Counted from the first letter of the stretch, positions 31,328 through 42,197 are shown. The stretch is 64,000 nt of DNA from an uncultured Marinobacter sp. (GCF_913055835.1 NZ_CAJXKQ010000021.1:1-64000); one strand, 5' to 3'. Numbers and translations are program-made. Notes: generated by a model from the sequence alone, not told the origin.

Positions 31328-32674
31328 TCAAAGAAGCCGAGCCCAAAGATCATGCTCATCGGCATGCTCAACCACCGCCTGTACAATCTCACCCGGAACA
31401 AGGTCAGTCTCGTCGTTGAGGTAGACCATACCGTCAATCTCCGGCGCATCGGCCTTGGAGCGACCGATGGCGCCCTCCTCGTCGACCTCATCAATCAGCA
31501 CATCAATCGTCGTGCCGATTTTGGCCTGCAGGCGGGCCGCGGAGATTTTTGCCTGCTTTTCCATGAAACGGGCCAGGCGCTCTTCTTTTACTTCCTCGGG
31601 AACCGCACCGTCCAGCTCATTAGCTTTGGCACCCTCCACCGGGCTGTATTTGAACGCGCCGACACGATCCAGCTGGGCTTCATCCAGCCAGTCCAGCAGG
31701 TACTGGAAGTCCTCTTCGGTTTCACTGGGGAAGCCGACGATGAAGGTGGAGCGGATGGTGAGCTCGGGACAGATTTCCCGCCACTTGCGAATCCGCTCCA
31801 GAGTCTTGCTGTCGTGGGCGGGGCGCTTCATGGCCTTGAGGACTTTCGGGCTGGCGTGCTGGAACGGGATGTCCAGGTAAGGCAGGATCTTGCCTTCAGC
31901 CATCAGGGGAATGATGTCGTCCACATGGGGATAGGGGTAAACGTAGTGCAGGCGCACCCACACCCCCATTTCGCCGAGAGCTTCACACAGTGACTGCATC
32001 TTGGTCTTCAGCGGCCGCCCCTGCCAGAAGCCGGTGCGGTATTTGGTGTCAACGCCGTAAGCGGAAGTGTCCTGGGAAATAACCAGAAGCTCCTTCACGC
32101 CGGCGTCCACCAGGCGCTGGGCTTCGTCCATCACATCCCCAATGGGGCGGCTGACCAGATCACCGCGCATGGAGGGGATGATGCAGAAGGTGCAGCGGTG
32201 GTTACAGCCCTCGGAGATCTTGAGGTACGCGTAATGCCGCGGGGTCAGTTTGATGCCCTGGGGCGGAACCAGATCAGTAAAGGGATCGTGTTGTTTTTTC
32301 TGGGGAACGAACTGGTGAACCGCGCCGACCACCTCTTCATAGGCGTGGGGGCCGGAAACGGCCAGTACGCCCGGGTGCGTGTCGCGAATTTTGTCGGCTT
32401 CCACACCCATGCACCCGGTGACAATCACCTTGCCGTTTTCACTGATGGCCTCGCCAATGGCATCCAGGGATTCCTGCTTGGCGGCATCGATAAAACCGCA
32501 GGTGTTGACCACAACGATGTCGGCGTCGTCATAGGTGGGCACAACATCGTAACCATCCAGCCTCAGTTGGGTGAGGATGCGTTCGGAGTCTACGAGAGCC
32601 TTGGGGCAGCCGAGGCTGATGAAACCGACTTTACCGTTACCGGAAGCGACGAAGTTCTGGGTTTTATCTGTCAT
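31328..32674 (-). CDS. rimO: Ribosomal protein S12 methylthiotransferase RimO
   Basis: Radical-SAM enzyme that beta-methylthiolates the aspartate of ribosomal protein S12. The protein is 448 aa: N-terminal MTTase domain with the three cluster cysteines ([28 protein letters not shown]), the radical-SAM CNHRCTFC motif, and a C-terminal TRAM domain. ATG 32674 is preferred over a GTG at 32704 because of the homologous N-terminus, though neither Shine-Dalgarno is strong. Confidence 0.95.
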   Translation of the reverse strand: MTDKTQNFVASGNGKVGFISLGCPKALVDSERILTQLRLDGYDVVPTYDDADIVVVNTCGFIDAAKQESLDAIGEAISENGKVIVTGCMGVEADKIRDTHPGVLAVSGPHAYEEVVGAVHQFVPQKKQHDPFTDLVPPQGIKLTPRHYAYLKISEGCNHRCTFCIIPSMRGDLVSRPIGDVMDEAQRLVDAGVKELLVISQDTSAYGVDTKYRTGFWQGRPLKTKMQSLCEALGEMGVWVRLHYVYPYPHVDDIIPLMAEGKILPYLDIPFQHASPKVLKAMKRPAHDSKTLERIRKWREICPELTIRSTFIVGFPSETEEDFQYLLDWLDEAQLDRVGAFKYSPVEGAKANELDGAVPEEVKEERLARFMEKQAKISAARLQAKIGTTIDVLIDEVDEEGAIGRSKADAPEIDGMVYLNDETDLVPGEIVQAVVEHADEHDLWARLL

Positions 32675-32931
32675 AAAAAGCTTGGAATTCCCGGAGCTCG
32701 GCACGAGCCCATAAATGAGTGAAGGGCGGTATTTTACACCAGCTGCGGGATCGCCTGCAGCAAAACTCCGATCAGTAAAAGCGGCTAGATAAACTGACAG
32801 ACGTCAAAATTTGTGACGCCTTGTTCAGAAAGATTTAACAAATCTGCCACTATAGACGGCAGGCTTCTTGCTGATCACAAAGTAAACAACTACACTTTCA
32901 TGCGTTTAAGTGTTTTTTCTGGAAGAGATTT

Positions 32932-33390
32932 ATGGGAAAGGCAGCCTCATTTGCAACCAGACACGCCAGAAGAGTCAACATGAAACCTGTCGCCGCCAAA
33001 CTGAATTTGCGCAACCAACAGCGGGTGGATGTAGCCACGGACATCACGATTGAAAAACCGGACGGCTGCTGCCTGACCTGTTCGGTGTCCAATCTCTCCC
33101 GCACCGGGGTGATGATCTCCTGCAACCAGGAGACGGTAAAGCAGCTCATACCCGAGCAAAAGGCACCGGCTCCCGGCAACTGGATTGCCGTGAAGACCCG
33201 CTTCGCCGTACCTGTCGTCGCGACACAACCTGTCTCTATTATTGCCGACGGCAACATCGTTCACATGCGGCGTATTGCCCGGGATGAGTTCCAGCTCGGC
33301 ATCCAGTTCGCGGAGTTTGAAGGCAACGGCTTCGATTACGTCGACCGCTACGTGGCCAAGTTGCTGGCTGATTCCCGCAATCCGTCCTGA
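32932..33390 (+). CDS. PilZ-domain protein
   Basis: A single-domain PilZ protein of 152 aa, likely a cyclic-di-GMP receptor. Both ligand-binding motifs are present: RNQQR (residues 27-31, RxxxR) and NLSRTG (54-59, the [D/N]xSxxG motif). GGAAGAG precedes the ATG. The output partner is unknown and the neighbours (rimO, cysD) do not reveal it. The 257-bp upstream gap holds no repeat I recognise. Confidence 0.88.
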   Translation: MGKAASFATRHARRVNMKPVAAKLNLRNQQRVDVATDITIEKPDGCCLTCSVSNLSRTGVMISCNQETVKQLIPEQKAPAPGNWIAVKTRFAVPVVATQPVSIIADGNIVHMRRIARDEFQLGIQFAEFEGNGFDYVDRYVAKLLADSRNPS

Positions 33391-33549
33391 ACGTAACCCC
33401 CGGTTACCAGACGCCCCGAGACCGCCACTGCTATATTGTTATAACGCCAATGTCTAGTTGGGCGTCTTCTTATGCCCTTACCCCCTCTGGTATAGTTGCC
33501 GAATACATTCGCACAGCCAAAACGGCCCGCACGGCGGCAACGGATTATC

Positions 33550-34458
33550 ATGACCACATACAACCTCACGCACCTGAAACAGCTGGAAGCGGAAAGCATC
33601 CACATCATCCGGGAAGTGGCAGCCGAGTTCGACAATCCGGTAATGCTGTACTCCATCGGCAAGGATTCCGCGGTAATGCTCCATCTGGCCCTGAAGGCCT
33701 TCTACCCGGGTAAACCGCCCTTCCCGTTGATGCACATTGATACCACCTGGAAATTCCGGGACATGATCAAGTTCAGGGATAACGTGGCTGAAAAGTTTGG
33801 CCTCGACCTGATTGTGCATACCAATCAAGAAGGCGTGGATCAGGGAATCGGGCCGTTTACTCACGGTAGTGCAAAACATACCGATGTCATGAAGACCCAG
33901 GCTTTGAAACAGGCTCTGGACAAGTACAAGTTCGATGCAGCATTCGGCGGTGCCCGTCGCGATGAGGAAAAATCCCGCGCCAAGGAGCGCGTGTATTCGT
34001 TCCGTGATGAATACCATCGCTGGGATCCCAAGAACCAGCGGCCAGAGCTGTGGAACATCTACAACGGCAAGATCAACAAGGGCGAGAGCATCCGCGTGTT
34101 CCCGCTGTCCAACTGGACGGAACTGGATATCTGGCAATACATCTACCTTGAGAACATCGACATCGTTCCGCTCTATTTTGCAGCCGAGCGTCCGGTCGTT
34201 GAGCGTGATGGCACCCTGATCATGGTGGATGACGATCGCATGCCCCTCAAGGAAGGCGAGAAACCGATGATGAAATCGGTTCGCTTCCGGACCCTGGGCT
34301 GCTACCCGCTTACGGGCGCCATCGAATCCGAAGCCAACACGCTTCCGGACATCATCCAGGAAATGTTGCTGGCCAAGAGCTCCGAGCGCCAGGGTCGGGT
34401 GATCGACCACGATTCAGCCGGCTCCATGGAACAGAAAAAGCGGGAAGGGTATTTCTAA
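33550..34458 (+). CDS. cysD: Sulfate adenylyltransferase subunit 2 CysD
   Basis: ATP pyrophosphatase-type subunit that makes adenosine 5'-phosphosulfate (APS) from sulfate and ATP, driven by CysN GTPase. The product is 302 aa, equal to E. coli CysD, with the PP-loop [17 protein letters not shown]. The ATG at 33550 gives the normal N-terminus. It lies one base before the cysN ATG. A possible -10 (TATAGT, 33491-33496) is upstream. Confidence 0.96.
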   Translation: MTTYNLTHLKQLEAESIHIIREVAAEFDNPVMLYSIGKDSAVMLHLALKAFYPGKPPFPLMHIDTTWKFRDMIKFRDNVAEKFGLDLIVHTNQEGVDQGIGPFTHGSAKHTDVMKTQALKQALDKYKFDAAFGGARRDEEKSRAKERVYSFRDEYHRWDPKNQRPELWNIYNGKINKGESIRVFPLSNWTELDIWQYIYLENIDIVPLYFAAERPVVERDGTLIMVDDDRMPLKEGEKPMMKSVRFRTLGCYPLTGAIESEANTLPDIIQEMLLAKSSERQGRVIDHDSAGSMEQKKREGYF

Positions 34459-34459
34459 G

Positions 34460-36118
34460 ATGTCACACCAGTCTGATCTGATTGCAGAAGATATTCAGGC
34501 CTACCTGAAGCAGCACGAAAACAAGGAACTCCTGCGCCTGCTCACCTGCGGTAGCGTGGACGACGGCAAAAGCACCCTGATCGGCCGCCTGCTCCATGAC
34601 ACCAAGATGATCTACGAAGATCATATGGCCAGCCTGAAAACCGACAGTGCCAAGATGGGCACCACCGGCGAGAAGCTGGATCTGGCTCTGCTGGTGGACG
34701 GCCTGCAGGCCGAGCGGGAACAGGGCATCACTATTGATGTTGCCTACCGCTATTTTTCCACCGACAAGCGCAAGTTCATCATCGCCGACACCCCGGGCCA
34801 TGAGCAGTACACCCGTAACATGGCCACCGGTGCATCCACCGCACAGGTCGCGATCCTGATGATCGACGCCCGCCACGGTGTTCTCACCCAAACCCGGCGC
34901 CATTCCTACATCGCCTCCCTGCTGGGTATCCGCCACATCGTGGTGGCCGTGAACAAGATGGACCTGGTGGACTTCAGCGAAGAGCGTTTCAACGAAATCA
35001 AGGACGACTACCTGGCGTTCGCCGCCAAACTGGGCCTGAAGGATATCCGCTTCGTGCCGATTTCCGCCCTGGAAGGCGACAACGTGGTGAACAAGAGCGA
35101 GAAGACGCCCTGGTTCACCGGCCAGCCCCTGATGGAAATCCTTGAAACCGTGGAAGTGGGCCGTGACAAGAATCTGGAGCATTTCCGCTTCCCGGTTCAG
35201 TACGTTACCCGCCCGAACCTCAATTTCCGCGGCTTCTGCGGCACCATCGCCTCCGGCGTGATCCGCCCGGGCGAAAAGGTCATGGCCCTGCCCTCGCGGC
35301 GCACCAGTACTGTCAAAGAAGTTGTAACTTTCGATGGCAACCTGGAAGAGGCCTATATTGACCAGGCGGTCACCCTCACCCTGACTGATGAAATCGACAT
35401 CAGTCGCGGCGATATGCTGGTCAAGGTGGAAGATGAGCCGGAAGTGGGCAACCGCTTCAACGCTAACATCGTTTGGATGACCGATGCGCCACTGGAAACC
35501 GGTCGGCTGTATGACATCAAGCTGGGCCCGACCTTTACTTCCGGTACGGTGAAGAAGATTCATCATCAAACCGACGTAAATACCCTGGAACAACAGGCCA
35601 ACCCGAGCCAGCTCCAGCTGAACGAAATCGGCCTGTGCGAGCTGACCCTGAACCAGCCGATCGCCTTCGATCCGTACCAGCGCAACCACGTTACCGGTAG
35701 CTTTATCGTGATCGACCGGCTGTCCAACGTCACCATCGGTGCGGGTATGGTGGCTGGACTTGCCGATTCCGGCGAATCTCTCGACCCCGTTTCGGCCGAA
35801 GAGCGCGAACGCCGCCTGGCCCAGAAACCGGCGATCATTGCCTGTAATGGTCGCCAGGCCCCGGCACTGGCCCTCGCCGTGGAACGTGCGTTGTTCGACC
35901 AGGGCAAAACGGCGGTTGTGGTCACCGAAGAAAACGCCGGCGATGCAGACGAACGCCGCCGCGTTGCCCAACTTCTGACCTCACACGGTCTGGTTGCCAT
36001 TGCCGTTAACCTCGGCACTGACGTAGCAAACGCGGGGGCAACCGCGGACAGCGAGCAGGAGATTCCTGAGGCTGTTAGCAAACTTGTTCAGGAGTTGGTT
36101 CGCAGCAAGCGGGTTTGA
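34460..36118 (+). CDS. cysN: Sulfate adenylyltransferase subunit 1 CysN with vestigial CysC tail
   Basis: GTPase subunit of ATP sulfurylase. The protein is 552 aa: G domain with P-loop GSVDDGKST (31-39), DTPGHEQY and NKMD motifs, two beta-barrel domains, then an extra part from about residue 456. That part begins like the APS kinase half of Pseudomonas CysNC (SAEER...[20 protein letters not shown]). Where CysC has GLSGxGKST it reads NGRQAPALA, and it is about 97 aa against roughly 200. The kinase is therefore probably dead, while CysN itself looks intact. Confidence 0.93.
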   Translation: MSHQSDLIAEDIQAYLKQHENKELLRLLTCGSVDDGKSTLIGRLLHDTKMIYEDHMASLKTDSAKMGTTGEKLDLALLVDGLQAEREQGITIDVAYRYFSTDKRKFIIADTPGHEQYTRNMATGASTAQVAILMIDARHGVLTQTRRHSYIASLLGIRHIVVAVNKMDLVDFSEERFNEIKDDYLAFAAKLGLKDIRFVPISALEGDNVVNKSEKTPWFTGQPLMEILETVEVGRDKNLEHFRFPVQYVTRPNLNFRGFCGTIASGVIRPGEKVMALPSRRTSTVKEVVTFDGNLEEAYIDQAVTLTLTDEIDISRGDMLVKVEDEPEVGNRFNANIVWMTDAPLETGRLYDIKLGPTFTSGTVKKIHHQTDVNTLEQQANPSQLQLNEIGLCELTLNQPIAFDPYQRNHVTGSFIVIDRLSNVTIGAGMVAGLADSGESLDPVSAEERERRLAQKPAIIACNGRQAPALALAVERALFDQGKTAVVVTEENAGDADERRRVAQLLTSHGLVAIAVNLGTDVANAGATADSEQEIPEAVSKLVQELVRSKRV

Positions 36119-36169
36119 TCTCTAACTTCTGAGTCGACATGAGATATCCCTGCTTCGGTGGCTGGCGCC

Positions 36170-36252
36170 GGGGTGGGGGTATCTTTTTCTTTGGAAAAAC
36201 AACTCGCTTCGCTCAGACATCTTTTTCCGGCAGAAAAAGATACCCCCACCCC
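36170..36252. repeat. Family B palindromic element B1
   Basis: Arms 36170-36190 and 36232-36252 pair perfectly (21/21). The core (36191-36231) contains GGAAAAACAACTCGCTTCGC and AGACATCTTTTTCC. It lies in the 413-bp gap between cysN and the nucleoid-associated protein gene. The T/A-rich inner arm could also act as a two-way terminator. Confidence 0.82.
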
Positions 36253-36345
36253 GTCGCCGACATACCTTGGTGTTAGCTCCCAAAGCCAAAGCAGGGTAAA
36301 CACTCGTTCTTCTTTTGGCGGACCGCTGAAACGCTCGTGGACGTG

Positions 36346-36427
36346 GGGTAGGTGCGTATTTTTCTCTAGAAAAAAGATGTCTGAGCGCAGCGAGTTGTTT
36401 TTTCGTAAGAAAAATACGCACCTGCCC
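36346..36427. repeat. Family B palindromic element B2
   Basis: Arms 36346-36365 and 36408-36427 pair at 19 of 20 positions, the exception being a T-G wobble. The core is the same as in B1 but inverted (GATGTCTGAGCGCAGCGAGT). The arms share only the AGAAAA/TTTTCT inner end with B1. Same gap as B1; the rest of the gap shows no gene. Confidence 0.82.
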
Positions 36428-36531
36428 TGCGGCCCACCACCAGAACCAGCAGACTACCAATGAATCCAACGCCAATACGTGGCAGAATCCCGCCTCTCTG
36501 AGTCAACCGAAACAACGAACAGGAGCCAAAA

Positions 36532-37548
36532 ATGGCCATCAAACACCTCCGCACTGCCTTCGCCAGCCAGTACCAGCCGGGCCAGCCAGCCCGCCTCGTC
36601 ACCGGTGAGGCCCTGCAGGAGCCCGGTGGCGATTACGAGGGGCTGCACAAGCAGATGAAGCGCCTGTTCAACAGCAAGCCCGGCAAGAAATACGGCCGGT
36701 TCTCCGAAGACCTGGGCGAGTGCCCGTTCAGCGCCTGGCTCAAGGACTATCTGGAAGACAAACAAACCTTCGGCGCCATGACCGATCGCCTGTTCGGGCA
36801 ATGGCAGGAACTGCTGACCGGTAGCCAGGAAGAATTCGATGGCCACCTGATGATTGTTCATGACGCCCTGGCGGACGCCGAGGTGGTTTACCTGTTTATT
36901 CTGGAAACCGACAGCGCCATGCGGTTCGACGGCAACCAGTCATTAGACGCGACCGATGTTCTCAGCCTGTCGCGCCTGAACCTGGCCGTTCGCATCGAGC
37001 TGGATGACTGGCGCGGCAACAATCCGGCGGAGAACTACCTGACACTGGTGCATGGTCGCGGCACCGGGGAGCCAGGAGAGCTGTTCATCCGCTTGTGTGG
37101 GTTTACCAATCAGGTAGATGTGGAAAAGGAAACCATGACCTTCCTGGATGCTGTGGAAGCCTTCGCAAAATCCTCGGAGCCAGAGAAAGCGGGCGAGGTT
37201 CGCAACAAGGCCTACGAGTTCTGCAAGGAACAGCATGCCCTGGGCGAGCCAGTGGAAATTGAGGCGCTGTCCGGCTACCTGGACGAGAGCGAGCCGCAAC
37301 GCTTCAAGGAGTTCGCCTCGAAAACCGCCGAATTGCCGGAGAGCGGTGTGCTTCACCCTGATCATCGCAAGGTCAAGAAACTCGTGCGGATCGCCGGCTC
37401 TGGCGGCGGCATGAGCGTTTCATTTTCATCCGATCTGGTGAATCAGGCGGTTTACTATGACCGCGACAAAGACGCCTTGACGATTACCCGGCTTCCGAAG
37501 GCCCTGCGGGAGCAGCTTCAGCGGTACCTGGAGGCTCGTGAGGAGTAG
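36532..37548 (+). CDS. ndpA: Nucleoid-associated protein NdpA/YejK family
   Basis: A 338-aa protein of the NdpA/YejK family found in the nucleoid. It has family-like stretches such as FNSKPGKKYGRFSED near the N-terminus and a C-terminal region with VKKLVRIAGSGGGMSVSFS (partly shown). GGAG precedes the ATG. It is flanked by family B elements on both sides and is not part of an obvious operon. Its molecular role is unknown. Confidence 0.88.
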   Translation: MAIKHLRTAFASQYQPGQPARLVTGEALQEPGGDYEGLHKQMKRLFNSKPGKKYGRFSEDLGECPFSAWLKDYLEDKQTFGAMTDRLFGQWQELLTGSQEEFDGHLMIVHDALADAEVVYLFILETDSAMRFDGNQSLDATDVLSLSRLNLAVRIELDDWRGNNPAENYLTLVHGRGTGEPGELFIRLCGFTNQVDVEKETMTFLDAVEAFAKSSEPEKAGEVRNKAYEFCKEQHALGEPVEIEALSGYLDESEPQRFKEFASKTAELPESGVLHPDHRKVKKLVRIAGSGGGMSVSFSSDLVNQAVYYDRDKDALTITRLPKALREQLQRYLEAREE

Positions 37549-37593
37549 ATTTCCAGCTTCTGTTTCGTAGCCTTCTGGTTTAGCGGGCTGGCC

Positions 37594-37676
37594 CGGAGGT
37601 GGGAGGTCTTTTCTTCTGGAAAAACAACTCGCTTCGCTCAAACATCTTTTTCCGGCAGAAAGACCTCCCACCCCCG
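37594..37676. repeat. Family B palindromic element B3
   Basis: Arms 37594-37611 and 37659-37676 pair at 17 of 18 positions. The core is in the B1 orientation (GGAAAAACAACTCGCTTCGC). It lies between the convergent ndpA and trmH genes, where it could serve as a two-way terminator. Confidence 0.82.
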
Positions 37677-37705
37677 GACCGATCTCACAAAAGAGTAATT
37701 TCCTT

Positions 37706-38443
37706 TTATTGCTCATCTGCGGTGATTTTGGGTTCGTCATCCCATCGTGGGCGATTCGCCCTCAGTTTTCTTACTTCCTGCATCCAGCCTACCCCGTCGA
37801 CCAATTCACCCGTTTCCGGATCGATGGGCGGATATGGCAGATTGCGGTCGTCGCAGTAGCGTTTGACCGTAGGCTGACACCAGCGAAACAGCAGCCGGTT
37901 GTATTCGCCGTCTGGCAGACGGCACTGGTCGAACATGCCGGCCAGTTTTCTTTGCCGCTGGGCTTCGGACAGGATAATCGCGCAGGCGGACGAGACGTTG
38001 AGCGACTCCACCATTCCCATCATCGGAATCACGATGTGCTCGTCGGCCTGGGCCGCGGCGTCGGCGCTGACGCCATCCACTTCGTTCCCCATGACTACGG
38101 TACAAGGCACGGTGTAATCGGCCTCCCGAAAATCAATGGCCCGGTCGGATAATTGGGCTGCATAGATCTTATGGCCCTGCCCTTTCAAAGCAGCGATGGC
38201 TTCGTCCATGCTCCGGTGGGTGTGGGTGGTGACCCAGTTGTAGCTGCCGCCGGCGGTTTTCCGGAACGCCCGGAAGCCTTCCCTCGGCCAGACCACGTGC
38301 ATATTGGCCAAACCGAACGCATCGCAGGAGCGGATGATGGCGGAGAGGTTCCGGGGTTTGTGAACCTGGTCAGTGAGGACGCTCAGGTCTGGTTGCCGGG
38401 TGTTGAGGGTTTGTTTGATTCGGGCTAGGCGTTCGGGGGTCAT
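37706..38443 (-). CDS. trmH: tRNA (guanosine-2'-O-)-methyltransferase TrmH
   Basis: SPOUT-family methyltransferase that modifies Gm18 of tRNA. The 245-aa protein has the TrmH start MTPERLARIKQTLNTRQPDL, motif 1 HKPRNLSAIIRSCDAFG, motif 2 VVMGNEVDGVS and motif 3 IPMMGMVESLNVSSACAI (partly shown), which form the knot. It is convergent with ndpA and divergent from miaB. Confidence 0.95.
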   Translation of the reverse strand: MTPERLARIKQTLNTRQPDLSVLTDQVHKPRNLSAIIRSCDAFGLANMHVVWPREGFRAFRKTAGGSYNWVTTHTHRSMDEAIAALKGQGHKIYAAQLSDRAIDFREADYTVPCTVVMGNEVDGVSADAAAQADEHIVIPMMGMVESLNVSSACAIILSEAQRQRKLAGMFDQCRLPDGEYNRLLFRWCQPTVKRYCDDRNLPYPPIDPETGELVDGVGWMQEVRKLRANRPRWDDEPKITADEQ

Positions 38444-38473
38444 TGTGGTGGTTTGGTATTGGTTATCGGGATT

Positions 38474-38506
38474 GTCGGATTACGCCTTTGGCTAATCCGA
38501 CCTACG
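38474..38506. repeat. REP-like palindrome
   Basis: One copy of the GTCGGATTA...TAATCCGAC palindrome with the CCTTTGG loop, 31 bp upstream of trmH. Confidence 0.8.
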
Positions 38507-38532
38507 TTTTTTGCAGTAACTCAGGCGTCCGG

Positions 38533-38644
38533 GAAGTGATTGGGGGATGGCTTTCCAAAACTGTTGAGGGCCAAGGACGGCCCGAAACAAGCGCACATGG
38601 ATGTGCTCGTAGCGTGTTTTGGAAAGCCATCCCCCAAGCGCTTC
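38533..38644. repeat. Family A palindromic element A6
   Basis: The inner arms 38540-38561 and 38616-38637 pair perfectly (22/22). Pairing continues outwards to 38533/38644 with one mismatch and one wobble. The core (38562-38615) is the short type, one base different from A3 (GGGCC-AAGGAC-GGCCC). It lies in the divergent trmH-miaB gap (372 bp). Confidence 0.88.
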
Positions 38645-38815
38645 CTGCACCCAAGCAGGAAAGCACGAAATAATACCACAACCGTACTAGCAACAATCCG
38701 AGACAGAGGTGGTTGAAGAATGAGCACCCCGTTATAATACGCAGTTCCTTTTTGCTGGCGCCCCGTTTAAATCATCCAGTTCCCGGCGCAACATCCACCA
38801 GATTACGTGAGACCC

Positions 38816-40162
38816 ATGGCCAAGAAGCTGTACATCAAAACCCACGGCTGTCAGATGAACGAGTACGATTCTGCCCGCATGGCAGACCTACTCAAAACCG
38901 GTGAAACCGTCGAAATGACCGATTCACCCGACGACGCCGACATCCTGCTGCTGAACACCTGCTCCATTCGGGAAAAAGCCCAGGAGAAGGTGTTCCACCA
39001 GCTTGGCCGCTGGAAAAAACTGAAGAGTAAAAAGCCGGACATGATCATCGGTGTGGGCGGCTGCGTGGCTTCCCAGGAAGGCCAGGCCATCATTGACCGC
39101 GCGCCCTACGTGGATATGGTCTTTGGCCCCCAGACCCTGCATCGCCTGCCGGACATGATTACCGAAGTGCGCGCCAAGGGTAACGGTGTTGGCGTGGTGG
39201 ACGTCAGCTTCCCGGAAATCGAGAAATTCGACAACCTGCCCGAGCCCGGCGCCGATGGCCCTTCCGCGTTTGTTTCGATCATGGAAGGCTGCAGCAAGTA
39301 CTGCACTTTCTGCGTGGTGCCCTACACCCGAGGGGAAGAAGTCAGTCGCCCGGCAGATGACGTCATTGCCGAGGTTGCACATCTGGCCAGCCAAGGTGTT
39401 CGCGAGGTTAACTTGCTGGGCCAGAACGTGAATGCCTACCGGGGCGAAACCCACGATGGCGACACCATGGACCTGGCGGAGCTGATCGAGCTGATCGCCA
39501 CCATCGACGGCATCGACCGCATTCGGTACACCACGTCTCACCCGGTGGAATTCTCGGACGCACTGATTGACGTGTATGAGCGCGTTCCAGAACTGGTCAG
39601 CCACCTGCACCTTCCGGTTCAGAGCGGCTCCGATCGTATCCTGGCCGCCATGAAGCGTGGCCACACGGCCCTGGAGTACAAATCCAAACTCCGCCGCCTG
39701 CGCAAGATCCGCCCGGATATCAGTTTCTCATCGGACTTCATCATTGGCTTCCCGGGCGAAACCGAGAAAGACTTTGAAGACACCATGAAGCTGATCAACG
39801 ACATCGGCTTCGATATGTCCTTCAGCTTTGTCTATAGCGCCCGTCCCGGCACACCGGCCTCTGACCTGCCGGACGATACGCCGATGGACGTCAAGAAGCA
39901 GCGCCTGAGCATCCTGCAGGATCGGCTGAACCAGAATGTGATGGATATCAGCCGCAAGATGGTGGGTTCCACCCAGCGGATTCTGGTGACCGGTTTGTCC
40001 AAGAAGGACCCTGGCGAATACGCGGGGCGTACCGAGAACAACCGGATTGTGAATTTCCGGCATGAGAATCCGGAGGTTGTCGGGCACTTTATTGATGTCG
40101 ATATTGTGGAGGCTTATCCCAACTCACTTCGTGGGGTGCCTGTGAACTCGGAGATGTTTTAG
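38816..40162 (+). CDS. miaB: tRNA-2-methylthio-N6-dimethylallyladenosine synthase MiaB
   Basis: Radical-SAM methylthiotransferase acting on i6A37 of tRNA, a paralogue of rimO in this window. The protein is 448 aa: MTTase cysteines in [20 protein letters not shown] and VGGCVASQE, radical-SAM motif [15 protein letters not shown], and a C-terminal TRAM domain. ATG 38816 gives the usual [13 protein letters not shown]; a GTG at 38807 is the alternative. It leads miaB-phoH-ybeY-ybeX-lnt. Confidence 0.96.
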   Translation: MAKKLYIKTHGCQMNEYDSARMADLLKTGETVEMTDSPDDADILLLNTCSIREKAQEKVFHQLGRWKKLKSKKPDMIIGVGGCVASQEGQAIIDRAPYVDMVFGPQTLHRLPDMITEVRAKGNGVGVVDVSFPEIEKFDNLPEPGADGPSAFVSIMEGCSKYCTFCVVPYTRGEEVSRPADDVIAEVAHLASQGVREVNLLGQNVNAYRGETHDGDTMDLAELIELIATIDGIDRIRYTTSHPVEFSDALIDVYERVPELVSHLHLPVQSGSDRILAAMKRGHTALEYKSKLRRLRKIRPDISFSSDFIIGFPGETEKDFEDTMKLINDIGFDMSFSFVYSARPGTPASDLPDDTPMDVKKQRLSILQDRLNQNVMDISRKMVGSTQRILVTGLSKKDPGEYAGRTENNRIVNFRHENPEVVGHFIDVDIVEAYPNSLRGVPVNSEMF

Positions 40163-40198
40163 GCCTTATTCGGGATTCGTCCGGCTTGGGAGTTTGGC

Positions 40199-40383
40199 GA
40201 GTGGTGGGGCCTTCTTCCAAAAACCGCTACGAGCACCCGCAAGCGGGTCCAGCCAGCAATCATAGATTGCTGTCGCTCCGCGGCACGTGAAGCTTCGCTT
40301 CTAAAGCGTTTGCTCCGCCCATGTGCGCTTGGCGTCGGCCATCCTTGGCCGCCGACATTTTTGGGAAGAAAGCCCCACCACTC
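40199..40383. repeat. Family A palindromic element A7 (long, nested type)
   Basis: Arms 40199-40223 and 40358-40383 pair with one bulge and one mismatch. The core is 134 nt, and hairpin 2 is interrupted after GAGCAC by an 84-nt block (40237-40320) related to the one in A2. Hairpin 1 is GTCGGCC-atcctt-GGCCGCCGAC. It lies in the 581-bp miaB-phoH gap, which also holds A8 and two REP-like copies. Confidence 0.85.
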
Positions 40384-40434
40384 CCCGCGGATTACTCCCT
40401 TGCATGCCCAAATCAGATGGCAATGCACTGGGCT

Positions 40435-40522
40435 GTAGGTTGGATTAGACGAAGTCGTAATCCAACATTGTGCCTGTCACAACTAAACCTGTCGGATTAC
40501 GCCTCCGGCTAATCCGACCTAC
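40435..40522. repeat. Two REP-like palindromes, inverted pair
   Basis: Copies at 40435-40466 and 40491-40522 in opposite orientation. The first has matching changes on both stem sides (GTTGGATTA/TAATCCAAC), so its pairing is preserved. Confidence 0.8.
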
Positions 40523-40560
40523 TTGTTTTTTAACTTTCGGGCCTGCACATAGAACGTAGA

Positions 40561-40673
40561 GGGCAAGGGCCGGGCGGACTTTCCAAAAACGTGGAGCGCC
40601 AGGGATGGCGCGACCGAGCCCTACATGGATGTATTTACGGGCGTTTTTTGGAAAGTCCCTCCGGCCCTTGCCC
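40561..40673. repeat. Family A palindromic element A8
   Basis: Arms 40561-40589 and 40645-40673 pair at 27 of 29 positions. The core (40590-40644) is the second sub-type, with hairpin 1 GCGCC-AGGGAT-GGCGC and hairpin 2 with an ACATGGATGT tip. It ends 70 bp before the phoH-like start codon. Confidence 0.87.
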
Positions 40674-40743
40674 GTTAACCGAACATCAGAAACACTTACT
40701 CCCGAAGGAGAAACCCAAGGGAGTAAACGAAAACGGAGCACTT

Positions 40744-41727
40744 TTGAACGCCAACGATCACAGACAATTTGACCTGCACCCGGTGGACCAGCGTCGGCTG
40801 GCGACGCTTTGTGGCCAGTTTGATGAAAACCTGAAGATGATTGAAAAGCGCCTGCATGTGAAAGTCGGCAGGCGGGGGCATCACTTCCGGGTGGAAGGGG
40901 AAACCGAGCATGTGGCGGCGGCCGTTGAGGTTATCCGGCATCTGTATCGGGAAACCGAGGCCACGGATGACATTCCGCCGGATACCGTGCATCTGTTTAT
41001 CCGGGAAACCGGCTTTGAGCGTCTGCCGGAGGACGTGCCCTACGATGGCGCCGTGACGGTGATCAAGACGCCGAAGCTGCAGGCCAAGCCCCGGGGCGCG
41101 AACCAGCAGAAGTACGTTCATAACATCCGCACCCACGACATCAACTTCGGGATCGGGCCGGCGGGTACCGGCAAGACCTGGTTGGCGGTGGCCTGTGCCG
41201 TTGAGGCCCTAAAAGACGAGCAGGTGAAGCGGATTCTGCTGGTGCGGCCGGCGGTGGAGGCTGGTGAGAAGCTTGGTTTTCTGCCCGGCGACCTGGCTCA
41301 GAAGGTGGATCCGTATCTGCGCCCTCTTTACGACGCGCTGTATGAAATGCTCGGATTTGACCAGGTTACCCGTCTGATCGAGAAAAGCGTGATCGAGATT
41401 GCGCCGCTGGCGTTCATGCGCGGCCGTACACTGAACAATTCGTTCATCATTCTGGACGAAAGCCAGAACACCACCCGGGAACAGATGAAGATGTTCCTGA
41501 CCCGGATCGGCTTTGGCTCCACGGCTGTCATTACCGGCGACACCACCCAGGTGGACCTGCCCCGCGGCCAGAATTCCGGATTGATTCATGCGGCTGGTGT
41601 TCTAAGCAAGGTGCCAGGCATCGGGTTTACCCGTTTCGAAGCCAAAGACGTGGTGCGCCACCCTTTGGTCCAGCGTATCGTGGAAGCCTACGATTCCTTT
41701 GACGATGGGAGTGCGACCGGCCAGTGA
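40744..41727 (+). CDS. ybeZ: PhoH-like ATPase (YbeZ)
   Basis: PhoH-family NTPase of 327 aa with Walker A GPAGTGKT and the following [10 protein letters not shown]; linked in the family to RNA metabolism with YbeY. The start is a TTG at 40744, five bases after GGAG. Longer frames run through a repeat and have no homologous sequence. It overlaps ybeY by four bases. Confidence 0.93.
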   Translation: MNANDHRQFDLHPVDQRRLATLCGQFDENLKMIEKRLHVKVGRRGHHFRVEGETEHVAAAVEVIRHLYRETEATDDIPPDTVHLFIRETGFERLPEDVPYDGAVTVIKTPKLQAKPRGANQQKYVHNIRTHDINFGIGPAGTGKTWLAVACAVEALKDEQVKRILLVRPAVEAGEKLGFLPGDLAQKVDPYLRPLYDALYEMLGFDQVTRLIEKSVIEIAPLAFMRGRTLNNSFIILDESQNTTREQMKMFLTRIGFGSTAVITGDTTQVDLPRGQNSGLIHAAGVLSKVPGIGFTRFEAKDVVRHPLVQRIVEAYDSFDDGSATGQ

Positions 41728-42197
41728 GCAGGCTGACTGTGGATTTTCAGCAGGTTTTTGAAGCGCCGGGAATACCTTCGGAGGCGCAGGTTCACAAATG
41801 GGCGCAACTGGCGTGGCAGGGCGAGGATCCGTCCGAGGTGACGGTCCGTATTGTCGGGACCGAAGAGAGCCAGGCGCTGAATCACCAGTACCGGGGGCGG
41901 GACTATCCGACCAACGTGTTGTCCTTCCCATTTGAGGCGCCAGCCGGTATAACGGTGCCATTGGCCGGAGACTTGGTGATTTGTGCACCGGTTGTCGAGA
42001 AAGAGGCCAGGGAGCAGGACAAACCCCTGGACGCCCATTGGGCGCATATGGTGGTGCACGGTATGCTGCACCTTCAGGGTTTTGATCACATTGAAGACGA
42101 TGATGCCGAGGTCATGGAAGCCCTCGAAATCCGGCTGCTGGCGCAGCTTGGATTTGGCAATCCCTACGAAGCAGAGGAAACGGAACAAGACTCATGA
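41724..42197 (+). CDS. ybeY: Endoribonuclease YbeY
   Basis: Zinc-dependent single-strand endoribonuclease for 16S rRNA maturation and ribosome quality control. It is 157 aa with the metal-binding [15 protein letters not shown]. The GTG start overlaps the ybeZ stop (GTGA), and its end overlaps ybeX (ATGA), so translation is probably coupled. Confidence 0.95.
   Translation: MSRLTVDFQQVFEAPGIPSEAQVHKWAQLAWQGEDPSEVTVRIVGTEESQALNHQYRGRDYPTNVLSFPFEAPAGITVPLAGDLVICAPVVEKEAREQDKPLDAHWAHMVVHGMLHLQGFDHIEDDDAEVMEALEIRLLAQLGFGNPYEAEETEQDS

Noticed and set aside
32685-32705. GAATTC and GGCACGAG close together, resembling a cloning adapter
   Set aside because: The two motifs are not in adapter order, and the flanking sequence is ordinary rimO upstream DNA; most likely chance.
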